A stretch of DNA of 50,914 nt from a virus: the IMG/VR virus record IMGVR_UViG_3300046167_000433, positions 1 to 50,914 of that record. One strand, written 5' to 3'. The position numbers and the translations under genes were made by a program. This document shows positions 17,515-26,202 of the stretch, piece after piece (the stretch's first letter is position 1; the number at the start of each line of letters is the position of its first letter). The notes beneath the pieces were generated by a model. That model was not told where the DNA came from and did no database searches. It saw nothing but the letters and a program-made list of their open reading frames with translations.

Positions 17515-17753
17515 ACTGGGTAAAGGATTACCTGATAAATATTCTGGCGGCAATCAGCCAGCTTTGTAATGCAGTAATTGGGGGAAACCCAAACCTTACC
17601 GTCAGTGCGCGGTGTCACTTAATGCAACATCACTGGTTCTGGGGTGCGTTTCGCAAGGTTCTAAACTGGGCTTTCTGGATGCAGAAAGACCACTGCAAGG
17701 AATCGTGGAGGGGAGACGTTGTCTTCTGTGAGACGGTAAGAAGGCACGGTTAA
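17511..17753 (+). CDS. Small putative membrane protein in the lysis region
   Basis: An 80-residue protein with one N-terminal hydrophobic helix (YLINILAAISQLCNAVIGG), then PNLTVSARCHL and an aromatic, Cys/His-containing segment (HHWFWGAFRKVLNWAFWMQKDHC). I recognise this as a recurring phage family beside holins without a settled function. It starts within the end of the previous gene and ends at the start of the holin (TAATG), so the three are probably co-translated. Confidence 0.55.
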   Translation: MNWVKDYLINILAAISQLCNAVIGGNPNLTVSARCHLMQHHWFWGAFRKVLNWAFWMQKDHCKESWRGDVVFCETVRRHG

Positions 17754-18133
17754 TGAGCTTTCTAACCGCGTTAATCAGCCCAATTACCAGCCTTCTTGGT
17801 GGCTACCTCAACAACAAGCATGAGGAAAGTCAGGCCAAGCATCAGGCAAAGATGGAGGTCATTAAGAATGACGCCAACTGGGAAACGCTCATGGCTGGAG
17901 CTACGGCGTCTAGCTGGAAAGATGAGTGGTTTACGATTTTGCTCTCTACTCCAATTCTGGCTGTTATCTGGGGCGTTGCTTTTGATGACAGCAGTGTCAT
18001 GGGCCGCGTTCATGTCGGGCTTGATGCTTTGGCTTCTCTTCCTGAGTGGTATCAGTACCTTCTCTTCGTCGCTGTTACTGCCAGCTTCGGTATTCGCGGC
18101 GCGGACAAAATAATGGAACTGAGAAAGAAATGA
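17753..18133 (+). CDS. Holin, 3TM family
   Basis: A 126-residue membrane protein. It has an N-terminal hydrophobic stretch with a charged amphipathic helix (KHEESQAKHQAKMEVIKNDANW), then SSWKDEWFTILLSTPILAVIWGVAF and PEWYQYLLFVAVTASFGIRGADKIMEL. The KDEWFT and final GIRG-K layout fits the GTA_holin_3TM family (holin of 3TMs), which permeabilises the inner membrane at lysis. A matching endolysin is not evident nearby. Confidence 0.75.
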   Translation: MSFLTALISPITSLLGGYLNNKHEESQAKHQAKMEVIKNDANWETLMAGATASSWKDEWFTILLSTPILAVIWGVAFDDSSVMGRVHVGLDALASLPEWYQYLLFVAVTASFGIRGADKIMELRKK

Positions 18134-18330
18134 ATCCAGAGACGTTTGATCAGTGGAGGCTAATACCGAGGCTGTTAATGATCACGATGCTAATCAGCAC
18201 TTATCGTGTTGTTGAGTGGTACATGGCGTTACCCGATCCTTCAACTCAGCAAACCACGCTGGTGTCGATCATGACGGGAATGCTCTCAGGTTCTTTTGGA
18301 TTATTTTTAGGTAGCGGGAGGAAAGAGTAA
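18130..18330 (+). CDS. Small two-helix membrane protein
   Basis: A 66-residue protein with two hydrophobic helices (IPRLLMITMLISTYRVVEWYM and TLVSIMTGMLSGSFGLFLG). Its ATG overlaps the holin stop by 4 nt (ATGA). It may be a second holin, antiholin or pinholin-like partner; the sequence alone does not decide. It ends in the start of the next gene (TAATG). Confidence 0.65.
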   Translation: MNPETFDQWRLIPRLLMITMLISTYRVVEWYMALPDPSTQQTTLVSIMTGMLSGSFGLFLGSGRKE

Positions 18331-19967
18331 TGGTCGCTATAAACATCTCTGCATTTGGCGGCATGTCTGAAAAGCTGTCACCGAGACTTCTTCCTGACAC
18401 CATGAGTGAGTATGCGGAGAACATCGACTTCAGTCACGGCACGATGAGGGGCCTGAGATCTGACGCATCTGTAACGCTAACTATGGCTCTCGGTACCTTA
18501 AATAGCGGCACTGAGACTTTGTTTAAAACGCAGGAGGGAGCATGGCTAACCTTCCAAGATGATGTGGACGTTGTTGAGAGTCCTGTTGCTGGCGATATCT
18601 ATGATCGAGTGTACTTAACAGGATACGGATCCTATCCTCAGATCACGTCATCGCCGTATAACAACGTGTATAAGCTAGGCCTGCCGAGGCCAAATGCACC
18701 CACCGTGACTCTAAGCCCGACAACCTCTGGCAATACCGATACAGAAACGCCTATCAGTAGAGCCTACCTCGTTACACTGGTCACTGCGTTTGGCGAGGAA
18801 AGTGCGCCCTCTCTAGTATCAACAAGCGATATCGTTGATGTCTATACAGACCAGACTGTAACCATAGCTGTTGGCAGTGCGCCGTCTGGAAGAAACTACG
18901 CATCTATCCGCGTGTATAGAACAGACGACGACGGCGTGTTTCGCTTTCTAGTTCAGAAGACGGCTAGTGGTGACACCTTTACTGACACCTCTCCAGACAC
19001 ATCACTTGGGGAAGAAGTTCCTAGCGCCGACTGGATAGCCCCTAATGACAGCATGATCGGCCTAACCGCAATGCCGAACGGGATTACTGCTGGGTTCTTT
19101 GGTAACACTTTGTGCTTCTCCGAGGCGTATCTCCCTCACGCGTGGCCAGAGGCGTATCAGCTTACGACCACCTATCCTATTGTTGGCTTATCGCCCACGG
19201 ATACAGGCCTGATTGTTCTTACTGAGGGCAAGCCATACATCGTGCAGGGTGCAGATCCGGCAGGCATGGTCATGAATGAGTTAGATATTTCTCAGTCCTG
19301 CCTTTCCAAAAAGTCTATCGTGGATATGGGCGGGTCTGTTATCTACTCATCACCCGATGGCCTTGTGGGAATCTCTCAGTCTGGCTCGAAGGTTTTGACC
19401 GATAACGTATTTACCAAAGAGCAGTGGGATGACTACGCCCCAAGCACGGTCATAGGGTTTAGATGGGAGGATCGGTACGTTGCATTTGCTTCTCGTTCTG
19501 GAGCAACAGCCCCAGAGGGTTTTGTATTAGATCCTAGAGGGGGGCAGAACTCTTTCTCTACGATCAACCAAAGCTGGGACTACGTTGCAGGCTTTAACGA
19601 TTTGGGTACTGATGCGCTCTACCTAGTAAGAAACAACGGTGTGGTTTACACCTTCACTGGCGGCACCGGATACTCAAGCGCACAGTTTTACTCAAAACAT
19701 TTTTTCACTAAGCGCCCAATAAACTTCGGTGTTTGCCAAGTGGCATTTGGAGAGGATCTTGGCGGCGGTGAAACGACAGTAAAAATTTATGCGGGAGAAA
19801 AATCTCCAACAACCTTGATTCACACTCAGTCTATTTCTGCCTCAGAATCTATAGCCACGTTCAGACTTCCCAGTGGTAGTAGGCACAGCATCTTTCAGGC
19901 TCAAGTAACTTCCTCTAGGGAAGTTGCCAATATTGTTATAGCCGAATCTCCGAGAGAAATAACTTGA
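18330..19967 (+). CDS. Tail tubular protein B / tail hub-like structural protein
   Basis: A 545-residue beta-rich protein. The N terminus (INISAFGGMSEKLSPRLLPDTMSEYAENIDFSHGTMRGLR, in parts) is typical of podoviral tail-tube/stabilisation proteins. The middle has ETPISRAYLVTLVTAFGEESAPS and YASIRVYRTD, a fibronectin-like insert, and repeats such as VIYSSPDGLVGISQSG suggest beta-propeller blades as in T7 gp12/P22 gp10-type hubs. Role inferred by family resemblance. Confidence 0.7.
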   Translation: MVAINISAFGGMSEKLSPRLLPDTMSEYAENIDFSHGTMRGLRSDASVTLTMALGTLNSGTETLFKTQEGAWLTFQDDVDVVESPVAGDIYDRVYLTGYGSYPQITSSPYNNVYKLGLPRPNAPTVTLSPTTSGNTDTETPISRAYLVTLVTAFGEESAPSLVSTSDIVDVYTDQTVTIAVGSAPSGRNYASIRVYRTDDDGVFRFLVQKTASGDTFTDTSPDTSLGEEVPSADWIAPNDSMIGLTAMPNGITAGFFGNTLCFSEAYLPHAWPEAYQLTTTYPIVGLSPTDTGLIVLTEGKPYIVQGADPAGMVMNELDISQSCLSKKSIVDMGGSVIYSSPDGLVGISQSGSKVLTDNVFTKEQWDDYAPSTVIGFRWEDRYVAFASRSGATAPEGFVLDPRGGQNSFSTINQSWDYVAGFNDLGTDALYLVRNNGVVYTFTGGTGYSSAQFYSKHFFTKRPINFGVCQVAFGEDLGGGETTVKIYAGEKSPTTLIHTQSISASESIATFRLPSGSRHSIFQAQVTSSREVANIVIAESPREIT

Positions 19968-21772
19968 AGCTGAAGTCCTCACAAAGAAAGAGTCTTGCGG
20001 CAATTCCTACCGCCTTTAGGGGGCAGGAACGTCGTTTCGCTCAATCCGTATCAGAGAGCCTAGATACTCTGTCAGGGCGGAGAGGCAATGCTATTGACCG
20101 AGCAGTAACCTTTAGGGATCTGCTTGAAACCGGAGTGCTAAATCTTTCTGGTGGAGCATTGTCAGAGGGCGGTGTCGGTGTTATCAACCCAAACGATTCT
20201 GATTCTACCCCTAACGGCCCAATAGAATTACCCACGAAGCCCACTAACCTTACTGCGAGCGGCGGGTTTAATAGTATATTTTTAGGATGGGTTCTTCCCC
20301 CTTATAGAGGGCATGACTACATCGAGATCTTTCGGTTTGCCACGAACAACGTCGTGTCTGCTGAAGCGGCTGGCCCTTATACCCGTTACTACGGCGATCA
20401 GTATTTTTACACTGACCTAAACGTGGGTAGTCAGGAAACTTGGTACTACTGGGTTCGTGCTGTAAATAAGAACGGCATAGCTGGCCCATTTAATCAGTCG
20501 GCAGGCACATCGGCCACGTCAGCAGTGGATTATCTTTTCGTGTCGGAATTGATCGACGACATCCTTGATAATGGTGCTAATAGTCTCGGGCTGAACGCTT
20601 CAATCGAAGCTATAGAAAACGACATCACTACGGTGAACACTACTGTGTCTGGCCTCTCTAGCACCGTCACCACGCTGAATACTACGGTCAACGGTCAAAG
20701 CACATCGATACAAACGAACACTTCGACCATCGATGGAATACAAGGAAAGTTTGCTGTAAAGATCGATAACAACGGGCATGTCTCTGGATTTGGCCTAATT
20801 TCTCAAGCCAACGACCATAGCGCTGGTTTTGTTGTAAACCCTACATCATCGTTCATTATTAATGCCGATAGGTTTGCTATTGCCCGACCTTACAACAGCA
20901 ATAACACGAACATTCAAACAAGGGCTCTCTTTAAGGTTATAACGTCTTCAACGACTATTAATGGCGCACCCGTCGGCGCTGGCGTCTACATCGACGAGGC
21001 GTTTATTCACGACGCTCAAATCACGAACGCTCTTATCAAAAACGCGACAATCACCGATGCAAAGATATCTGATCTGACGGCGGGGAAGATTACGTCCGGA
21101 GAAATAGTTCTAGATTCTTATAACAACAATGCTATCAGGCAAGGAAAGACCAGTTACGCTTCATCAGTTAACGGTTTCTGGTTAGGCAATCTCAACGGTG
21201 CTGGCGCGTTTAACCTTGGTAACTCTACCAACTACGTCAGGTTTAACGGATCTGCTCTTGAGGTAACTGGGGCGTCAATAACCGACGCTAGTATCGGCAC
21301 TCTGAAAATTGCTAACAATGCGGTGACCGTTCCAGAGGGAGATTCAGCATCGATAAGCGTGAATTGCGGAAATAGCTATGTATTTTTAGATAGCCAGCTT
21401 AATTATCTAGCAAACTGGGACGGCAATTCAGTTCCAACAGGACTGATAATTGGCGCTATGGCTCAGTATGTTGGAACGAATACTTCTAATCAGGCCAGCG
21501 GAAACGCTACTGCATATGTCAAAATGACTATCGAGTGGAGAAGTAACACTGGTTCTTACATCAATAACAATGACGGGGACTCCACGATTGGAGTTAGTTC
21601 GTTACGAAAAACTTTCGGCGGGGCGGCTGTCAGCACGTCATATATTGCGGTTCCAAGCTGGAGCAGAGGAGCGCGAGTGCGTATACAAGGAAGAAATGAG
21701 CATTACAGTGACGGCGCAACAACAAGAAAGGCTTCAAAATATGGGTACTTTGTGCTGGCGTCGAAGCGATGA
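19964..21772 (+). CDS. Tail fibre/tip protein with FN3 and DUF1983-like (gpJ C-terminal) parts
   Basis: A 602-residue protein starting at TTG 19964, 4 nt inside the previous gene. Residues about 85-175 are a fibronectin type III domain (KPTNLTASGGFNSIFLGW, WYYWVRAVNKNGIAGPF). A coiled segment with repeated TTVNTTVSGLSSTVTTLNTTV follows. Residues about 260-390 match the C-terminal module of lambda gpJ-type host-specificity proteins (GKFAVKIDNNGHVSGFGL, FIINADRFAIARP, GVYIDEAFIHDAQITNALI). The C-terminal 200 residues would be the receptor-facing part. Confidence 0.75.
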   Translation: MKLKSSQRKSLAAIPTAFRGQERRFAQSVSESLDTLSGRRGNAIDRAVTFRDLLETGVLNLSGGALSEGGVGVINPNDSDSTPNGPIELPTKPTNLTASGGFNSIFLGWVLPPYRGHDYIEIFRFATNNVVSAEAAGPYTRYYGDQYFYTDLNVGSQETWYYWVRAVNKNGIAGPFNQSAGTSATSAVDYLFVSELIDDILDNGANSLGLNASIEAIENDITTVNTTVSGLSSTVTTLNTTVNGQSTSIQTNTSTIDGIQGKFAVKIDNNGHVSGFGLISQANDHSAGFVVNPTSSFIINADRFAIARPYNSNNTNIQTRALFKVITSSTTINGAPVGAGVYIDEAFIHDAQITNALIKNATITDAKISDLTAGKITSGEIVLDSYNNNAIRQGKTSYASSVNGFWLGNLNGAGAFNLGNSTNYVRFNGSALEVTGASITDASIGTLKIANNAVTVPEGDSASISVNCGNSYVFLDSQLNYLANWDGNSVPTGLIIGAMAQYVGTNTSNQASGNATAYVKMTIEWRSNTGSYINNNDGDSTIGVSSLRKTFGGAAVSTSYIAVPSWSRGARVRIQGRNEHYSDGATTRKASKYGYFVLASKR

Positions 21773-22341
21773 TTAGGGCGGCTGTTTTTTACAATGACTC
21801 TGGGGAGATTGTTTCCTGCAAAACGGGTAGTGAGGCAGGTATTTACCTTACGGCTGAGTCATCTGAGTTTAACTATATTTTATTTGAAGATGCTCCAGAC
21901 GTTAATAACAAGTATGTTGCAAATGAGAAGTTGGTTGATATGCCAACTCAGCCAAGCGAATTTTATGAGTTCAATTACTCTACAAAATCTTGGGATTTGC
22001 AGTTCTCTTTCGCTCAGCAGGGCAAGTGGAGCGAAATAAAAAAAGACAGAGATTCAGAAGAGTTCGGCACATTCGTCTGGAACGGCTTTACATTTGACTG
22101 CGACGAGACAAGTCAGCGCCGTATACAGGGCGCAGTTCAGTTGGCCGCGCTCGACACCAGCACCGTTATGGATTGGACTCTGGCAGATAACACCTCTCAG
22201 ACGTTCAACGCCACAGAATTACAGCAGATTGGGCAGGCATTAGGGGCGCATGTAAACGCCTGTCATGTCAAAGCTAGAGGCCTTAGAGACCAGATAGATG
22301 CGGCTCAAACCGAGGCAGAGCTTAGCGTTATAAGTTGGTAG
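21769..22341 (+). CDS. DUF4376 protein, fibre-assembly-like
   Basis: A 190-residue protein. The C-terminal 115 residues match DUF4376: KWSEIKKDRDSEEFGTFVWNGFTFDCDETSQRRI and DWTLADNTSQTFNATELQQIGQALGAHV, ending with LRDQIDAAQTEAEL. This domain is usual in tail-fibre assembly chaperones and fibre-adjacent proteins. It follows the gpJ-like gene directly (4-nt overlap) and may assist its folding. Confidence 0.75.
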   Translation: MIRAAVFYNDSGEIVSCKTGSEAGIYLTAESSEFNYILFEDAPDVNNKYVANEKLVDMPTQPSEFYEFNYSTKSWDLQFSFAQQGKWSEIKKDRDSEEFGTFVWNGFTFDCDETSQRRIQGAVQLAALDTSTVMDWTLADNTSQTFNATELQQIGQALGAHVNACHVKARGLRDQIDAAQTEAELSVISW

Positions 22342-22346
22342 TGTTG

Positions 22347-22374
22347 TTGAGTTTTAGCGCTTAAACGCTATGAT
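22347..22374 (+). promoter_or_regulatory. Candidate sigma70 promoter before internal virion operon
   Basis: -35 TTGAGT at 22347-22352, 16-nt spacer, -10 TATGAT at 22369-22374. The spacer holds a small dyad TAGCG / CGCTA around CTTAAA. Expected start about 22381. This is the only clear promoter I noticed inside the late structural region. Confidence 0.5.
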
Positions 22375-22380
22375 GAGTTA

Positions 22381-22460
22381 AGTAATACCCCGCCCGTGGG
22401 GCAGATCGGGAAAACCCTATTCAAATCAATCCATTGCTCGCGACCCTGTCGCGGGTTTTT
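22381..22460 (+). ncRNA. Candidate 80-nt small RNA or attenuator leader
   Basis: Between the promoter and the next gene lies a compact structured segment. It has a CCCC / GGGG hairpin at 22388-22401, a GGG-AAAA-CCC hairpin at 22408-22417, and the terminator CGCGAC-CCT-GTCGCG at 22439-22453 followed by GG and five T. AAAACCC at 22411-22417 is fully complementary to GGGTTTT at 22453-22459, an alternative pairing that would break the terminator's T-tract region. It could be a discrete sRNA, a phage attenuator, or just the terminator of the upstream fibre operon. Confidence 0.4.
22439..22460 (+). terminator. Rho-independent terminator
   Basis: 6-bp perfect stem CGCGAC / GTCGCG with loop CCT, then GG and TTTTT. 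It ends the fibre operon and lies 20 nt before the next start codon. Confidence 0.7.
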
Positions 22461-22479
22461 CTGCGTGTTCGGGAGAGGT

Positions 22480-22884
22480 ATGGCGCTAGATCCGGTGGAC
22501 ATAAGAGAGGTATGGCCGATTGTCCGAGAGGGGCTTGAGGTAGTTAAAGCGGCAACCAGTCCGCCTTGGATACCGGAGGACATATACGCCGCCTGTGTGG
22601 CCAAGAGTGCGTTCCTATACATGGATCCAGAGCGCACAGAGAAAGGCTTCGCAGTAGTTCAATCTCAATGGTGTGAGTTTGAGCGGATCAGCAAATTTCT
22701 ACTTTGGGTTGTGTATGACCCTCAGTACGGCACAGCCAACCACTACGTTGAAGAGTGGGAGGATTTGGCCATGAAGACGGGACACCACTGCGTTGAATTT
22801 GTGACCCCGATAGACGCGATTGGAAGGTTAACCAGAAGGCATGGGTACAGAAAAGTATCGAGCCTTTACCGAAAGGATTTATAG
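22480..22884 (+). CDS. GNAT-like internal virion protein (T7 gp13-type position)
   Basis: A 134-residue protein with an acetyltransferase-like layout: DIYAACVAKSAFLYMDPE, then GFAVVQSQWCEFERISKFLLWVVYDP and a C-terminal RLTRRHGYRKVSSLYRK, like the last helix-strand of GNAT domains (GF/GY-x-x-x). Related proteins head the internal core operon of many podoviruses. I start at ATG 22480 with GGGAG upstream; the same frame is open back through the terminator, which is not coding. Enzyme activity is doubtful. Confidence 0.6.
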   Translation: MALDPVDIREVWPIVREGLEVVKAATSPPWIPEDIYAACVAKSAFLYMDPERTEKGFAVVQSQWCEFERISKFLLWVVYDPQYGTANHYVEEWEDLAMKTGHHCVEFVTPIDAIGRLTRRHGYRKVSSLYRKDL

Positions 22885-22893
22885 GAGAAGCTT

Positions 22894-23472
22894 ATGGGCG
22901 GTGGCGGAAAAACACCAGACGAGTCAGAAGCGTATAGAGCTTTGGCCGAGCAGACGGCAACGTACTTCAATCGATACAAGGAAGTATTTGTCCCTCTTGA
23001 GAATAAATACATCAATGCAGTCTTTGATGCTGGCGAGGGTGCCGCTTACGAAAAAGCAATGAGCGGTGCGGCGATGGCCACGCAGGCCCAGTACGAGCCA
23101 AAGATGGATCAAGCTCAGCAAGCACTTCTGGCTAGGGGCGGCGTCGATCCGTCGTCAGGCGCATTTAGAGAAAACACTGGCGACATGTATTCAAAGCTTG
23201 GTGTTGCTCGCGGCTTAAACGCCGCAGATGCAGGAATAAACAACACCGATAGGTTTGCTGGCGGCATCCAGAACTTGGTCAAGATGGGTCAGGGAATTGC
23301 CAGTGAGGCCATGCAAGGTCAGATCGGCTTGGCGCAGGTAGGTGAAGATAAAGCCAGATCATTAGCCGCAACAGATTTCGCAAAAGACCAAAGCGGCCTA
23401 AATGCACTTGGCACTGCCGCTGGAGTAAGCGCGGGCGGGGCTTACAAATATTTCGGAGGTAACGTCACATGA
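22894..23472 (+). CDS. Internal virion / DNA ejection protein
   Basis: A 192-residue Ala/Gly/Gln-rich helical protein (MGGGGKTPDESEAYRALAEQ, AYEKAMSGAAMATQAQYEPKMDQAQQALLARGG). The Gly-rich start and helical Ala-rich body resemble podoviral ejection proteins that are stored in the capsid. It is followed, with 4-nt overlap, by two more proteins of similar style. Function by context. Confidence 0.55.
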   Translation: MGGGGKTPDESEAYRALAEQTATYFNRYKEVFVPLENKYINAVFDAGEGAAYEKAMSGAAMATQAQYEPKMDQAQQALLARGGVDPSSGAFRENTGDMYSKLGVARGLNAADAGINNTDRFAGGIQNLVKMGQGIASEAMQGQIGLAQVGEDKARSLAATDFAKDQSGLNALGTAAGVSAGGAYKYFGGNVT

Positions 23473-24038
23473 ACTACGGGGCATACTTTAACAACATGCC
23501 TCCTGAAGTTCAGGAGCAGTTAGCTGGCTTCTACGGCGCTGGTGGCACCACTGGCTCCAGTCAAGTAACCAACTCTGGCACAGCGGCAAGTCCTGTCTAC
23601 GATTATACGCCGTCAAATAACTACTCAAACATTAACACAAGCGCTTATTCCGGAGATAGCAAAGAGGGCGCATCTCGCCTTTTTGCGGACATCATCAGGG
23701 CGCAGACAGACGATTACCTGAACCGATTCGCTCCGATTGAAGACTATCTGGCCAGCACCATCACCGCGACAGGCACGACCTTCTTAGAAGGCGACATGGC
23801 TCGAACCAGAGAGTCAGTTATGGGCGGGGCTAGATCAGCGCAGGGCCAGTACAGCCGCAACCTTAGCCGGTTCGGAGTACAGGGAGGCGTCCTAGACAAC
23901 AGCATGGATACCGTGGGCGCAATGGTTGGCGGACTTAATGACACCAGAGATCGCGATGCCGATAGAAAAATAGCAATTCTCGGAGGGGGGCTTGGCTCAA
24001 TTGCTCCCAAGATTAGATCATCACAGGGGGCTACCTAA
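23469..24038 (+). CDS. Internal virion protein
   Basis: A 189-residue protein. The N terminus is Gly/Ser/Asn-rich (FYGAGGTTGSSQVTNSG), the middle has DYLNRFAPIEDYLASTI, and the C-terminal half is helical (DMARTRESVMGGARSAQGQYSRNLSRFG, then GGLNDTRDRDADRKI). Overlaps both neighbours. The operon position before the giant protein suggests a capsid-internal ejection component. Confidence 0.55.
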   Translation: MNYGAYFNNMPPEVQEQLAGFYGAGGTTGSSQVTNSGTAASPVYDYTPSNNYSNINTSAYSGDSKEGASRLFADIIRAQTDDYLNRFAPIEDYLASTITATGTTFLEGDMARTRESVMGGARSAQGQYSRNLSRFGVQGGVLDNSMDTVGAMVGGLNDTRDRDADRKIAILGGGLGSIAPKIRSSQGAT

Positions 24039-24667
24039 TGACTCTCATAGCTACAGGCGACAACCTTCGCAATAAATCTCTTATGGGCCTTCAGGCCATG
24101 TCTCGCGAAGAGGCAGAGCGCGAGGCTTTGTACCAGCAGATGGTTCAGCAGAAGGCGGCTCAGCGGTCTCAGCTTGCAGGAACTGGCCTTGGTATCGGTG
24201 CGTCCTACGCAGTTAACAATCCAGACAAGGTCGCGGCACTTGGTAGCAAGATTTTCGGTGGCGGTCAGGCGGCTGGCTTAAACATCGCGGCTCCCTCCGC
24301 CGCAGGCCTTCAGCAGTCAGTGGCCGGAGCGTCGAAGTTAGGAGGTGAAGTCGCGGCTCTTACAAAAACTCCTTTGGCTGGAACTCTAGATGCCGGAGTG
24401 GCCAACGCATTAACAACTCAGGGTGGGCAGTCCGCATTTTTGCAGACGGGCGCTGGTCTATCAGCTACAGCCCCAGCGGCACAGGTTGCCTCCGGAGCGG
24501 CGGCTACAGGAGAGGCTCTCGCGGCAAGCAGTGCGGCGGCGAATAGCGCAGTAGCTACCGGCACAGCCGCAGGTTCTGCCGGAACTCTAGCAACCCTCGG
24601 AACTATTGCCGCACCTCTCGCTATAGGCGTGGGCGCTTTCTACTTACTTAACAAACTTTTTGACTAG
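24038..24667 (+). CDS. Internal virion protein, Ala-rich with hydrophobic C terminus
   Basis: A 209-residue protein. The N terminus is helical and charged (LMGLQAMSREEAEREALYQQMVQQKAAQRSQL in parts). The rest is Ala/Gly-rich and ends in a membrane-like helix (TLGTIAAPLAIGVGAFYLLNKLF). Such composition fits proteins that insert into the host envelope during DNA ejection. No known domain recognised. Confidence 0.55.
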   Translation: MTLIATGDNLRNKSLMGLQAMSREEAEREALYQQMVQQKAAQRSQLAGTGLGIGASYAVNNPDKVAALGSKIFGGGQAAGLNIAAPSAAGLQQSVAGASKLGGEVAALTKTPLAGTLDAGVANALTTQGGQSAFLQTGAGLSATAPAAQVASGAAATGEALAASSAAANSAVATGTAAGSAGTLATLGTIAAPLAIGVGAFYLLNKLFD

Positions 24668-24675
24668 GAGGTCAC

Positions 24676-26187
24676 ATGGCTCGTAGTTACCTTGGAAGAA
24701 GCGACGGATTCGCAGACGGATTCACAAGCGGCTTTGGATTAATCAACAACGCTATTAACGACAAGCGCAAGCTGGATACTGCGGAGGAAGAGCTTCAGTA
24801 CAGAAGGGGTCAAGACACTCAAGAAAGCGACAGATACCGCCTAGATAGAGAAGAGGATGCTCGCCAATTTGATGCAACAAACAAAAGGCTCACAGCTTCC
24901 GAAAGCGCCACTGCTAAGTTTAGGGCGGATGAGGCAAGGCTCACAGCAGAATATAGGCAGTCTGAAACAGAAGAAAATTCATTAGTCAGGGAAGCTCAAT
25001 TATCTGCCGCAAGGGTAAAGGAGCAGGACTCACAAGAGCAAATAGACTTGCGCGCAAAGGAAGCCAGAGAGGCTGACGCGCAAAACGCCATTTATCAAAT
25101 GGATCAGGTCATTAAGACGGCTCAGCGAAACGGAGTTCAGCCAGACCTAGCAACTATACAAGACCTGCTAAAGAGGACTGAAGGAACAAAGTTCGATCTG
25201 ACTATAGCTCTTGGTAAAGACTACCAAAGCAATATTGCGAATCTGACAAACACGCTTTCGGCCCAGCTTAATAATGGTGAATTTGGTGGGGATGACATCC
25301 GCGTAGAGATGGGGGCGGATGCTCTTGTTAATTCCACTAATGGCGCAATGATTGGGCAGACCGTTGACGAAACCTTTGTTAATGCTCCAGAAGAGTTTCG
25401 TGACGGCACTTGGAAAGTTATCCGTCGAGAGGCGACTGACATAGGCATTGAAGAAGAGTCACTAAATCGGCAAGTGAACGAGCAAGGCCCACCTCAGTTA
25501 ATGGCTTCTATGGATGTTCTTGTAACTGTTGAAAACGATAAGGGCGAGATCGGCCATTACCAAGCTCCAATGACAGAGGGCCGAGTTTCTGGATCCAGTC
25601 AAAGGACGCAAATCCCAGTTACCGACCTATTCGATGGAATGGGTGGAACGGCGGTTTTTATTGATTACTTAAATAACAATATGGCCGAACCCATCAAGCG
25701 AGCAAAGATAGAAAAGATGGGGGGTGATGCCAAGTTCCAAGAATCAATTGCGGCGGTTCAAACGGAACTTGCGGAGACCTTGTCTCTCGCGCCCTCTGCT
25801 AACACATTCCTATCAAATATGACGAATGAGGAAATTCTTAACAGCCCTGAAGATCTGAGACGTTTGGCTGAAGATCGAGTGCTGGGTCTTGGTACGAAGC
25901 AAGAGTCTTTTAGGGCAGATGCAACGCAAGAGCTTCTGCAAACCAAGTTGGACTTGGGGCCGCTTCTAAAAAACTTCCGTGTTAAAGATAGCGATGGAAA
26001 TCCAACGAAAACTCCCAGTCTGACTAATGCTGAGTTTTTTCAGCTAGGCGCGACCTTAGCGGGAGATGGCGACGTAACCACAGCCACAAGAGAAAGACTG
26101 AGACAGATCCTCAAAAAGTATGGGGTAGCTGAAATAAGACGGGGATTGGGCGGCAACACTCCAGACATTCCCAGCTTCCCTAACTAA
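24676..26187 (+). CDS. Internal virion protein, coiled-coil
   Basis: A 503-residue protein with a strong Shine-Dalgarno (AGGAGG). It starts MARSYLGRSDGFADGFTSGFGLINN, followed by a long charged coiled coil (about residues 30-140, many Glu, Arg, Gln) and a mixed alpha/beta rest. The start pattern recurs in podoviral internal virion proteins that precede a very large partner. It probably packs with the 2842-residue protein. Confidence 0.6.
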   Translation: MARSYLGRSDGFADGFTSGFGLINNAINDKRKLDTAEEELQYRRGQDTQESDRYRLDREEDARQFDATNKRLTASESATAKFRADEARLTAEYRQSETEENSLVREAQLSAARVKEQDSQEQIDLRAKEAREADAQNAIYQMDQVIKTAQRNGVQPDLATIQDLLKRTEGTKFDLTIALGKDYQSNIANLTNTLSAQLNNGEFGGDDIRVEMGADALVNSTNGAMIGQTVDETFVNAPEEFRDGTWKVIRREATDIGIEEESLNRQVNEQGPPQLMASMDVLVTVENDKGEIGHYQAPMTEGRVSGSSQRTQIPVTDLFDGMGGTAVFIDYLNNNMAEPIKRAKIEKMGGDAKFQESIAAVQTELAETLSLAPSANTFLSNMTNEEILNSPEDLRRLAEDRVLGLGTKQESFRADATQELLQTKLDLGPLLKNFRVKDSDGNPTKTPSLTNAEFFQLGATLAGDGDVTTATRERLRQILKKYGVAEIRRGLGGNTPDIPSFPN

Positions 26188-26202
26188 GTAGAGGATTATT
26201 TA

